The position numbers were made by a program, and so were the translations under genes. From Microcoleus sp. FACHB-61 (GTDB lineage: Bacteria > Cyanobacteriota > Cyanobacteriia > Cyanobacteriales > Microcoleaceae), in assembly GCA_014695295.1 (NCBI GenBank), contig JACJNY010000025.1, forward strand, positions 243,833 through 307,832: a DNA stretch of 64,000 nucleotides, in the 5' to 3' direction. Shown here in pieces: positions 63,908 through 64,000 of this stretch; the first letter of the stretch is position 1; each line of letters opens with the position of its first letter. The notes beneath the pieces are model-generated. The model ran no database searches. It worked only from the letters and a program-made list of their open reading frames with translations, and was not told where the DNA came from.

Positions 63908-64000
63908 CTAAGCATAACTACTCATTTTAATCTCATTATTTAAATACGCACATCTTAGTCTTAAAATTTGAGGCACGTTTTTTTCTTTCCACTGTGCACC

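Overview
The window is chromosomal DNA of a filamentous cyanobacterium, most like Microcoleus, Oscillatoria or a close relative. Evidence: very many GCGATCGC (HIP1) sites, heptameric tandem repeats in spacers, several families of dispersed palindromes, and cyanobacterial gene types (multi-PAS kinases, CHASE-cyclase, AAA/WD40 and NACHT/WD40 giants, secreted tandem-repeat/PPC protein). No tRNA, rRNA or CRISPR array was recognised.

Layout. 1-5.2 kb: 3' end of a probable pdhB, secD, secF, a small membrane protein and a histidine kinase. 5.6-9.3 kb: an AAA-like/WD40 gene whose 5' end is cut by a complete IS1-family element; the target duplication and the detached original start are both visible. 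9.3-13.6 kb: repeat-rich accessory DNA with a DUF4342 protein, a decayed transposase, two 177-bp MITE copies and a Pro/Ala-rich membrane protein. 13.6-15.0 kb: HD-type protein. 15.4-23.4 kb: one overlapping operon hsdM-hsdS-CD-NTase-S-4TM-hsdR, that is, a two-gene CBASS-like anti-phage module set inside a type I restriction-modification operon. 23.6-24.0 kb: nested palindromic array.

24-28 kb: metallophosphoesterase, DUF3891 protein, YegS-type lipid kinase, RemA-like protein. 28.5-33 kb: a 1486-residue NACHT/pentapeptide/14xWD40 protein. 33-42 kb: ABC exporter, secreted proteins, Tat-type amine oxidase, ribD, and a photolyase that appears split into a FAD-domain gene followed by an antenna-domain gene. 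42-49 kb: cNMP-binding protein, outer-membrane-like protein, MazF-type toxin-antitoxin pair, sbcC. 49-55 kb: LOV/PAS histidine kinase followed by a CHASE-adenylate cyclase. 54.8-60 kb: a repeat/EcsC-like/Mrr nuclease protein, YebC, histidine phosphatase, NucS-like nuclease. 60-64 kb: DUF4864 protein, methyltransferase, Wza-type exporter and a short AlbA_2 protein.

The main functional themes are defence (type I R-M with CBASS, NACHT-WD40, Mrr fusion, toxin-antitoxin, AlbA_2), signalling (two related histidine kinases, LOV sensing, cAMP synthesis and a cNMP-binding protein) and mobile or repetitive DNA. Repeat-derived sequence lies in frame inside at least two real genes (hsdR and sbcC).
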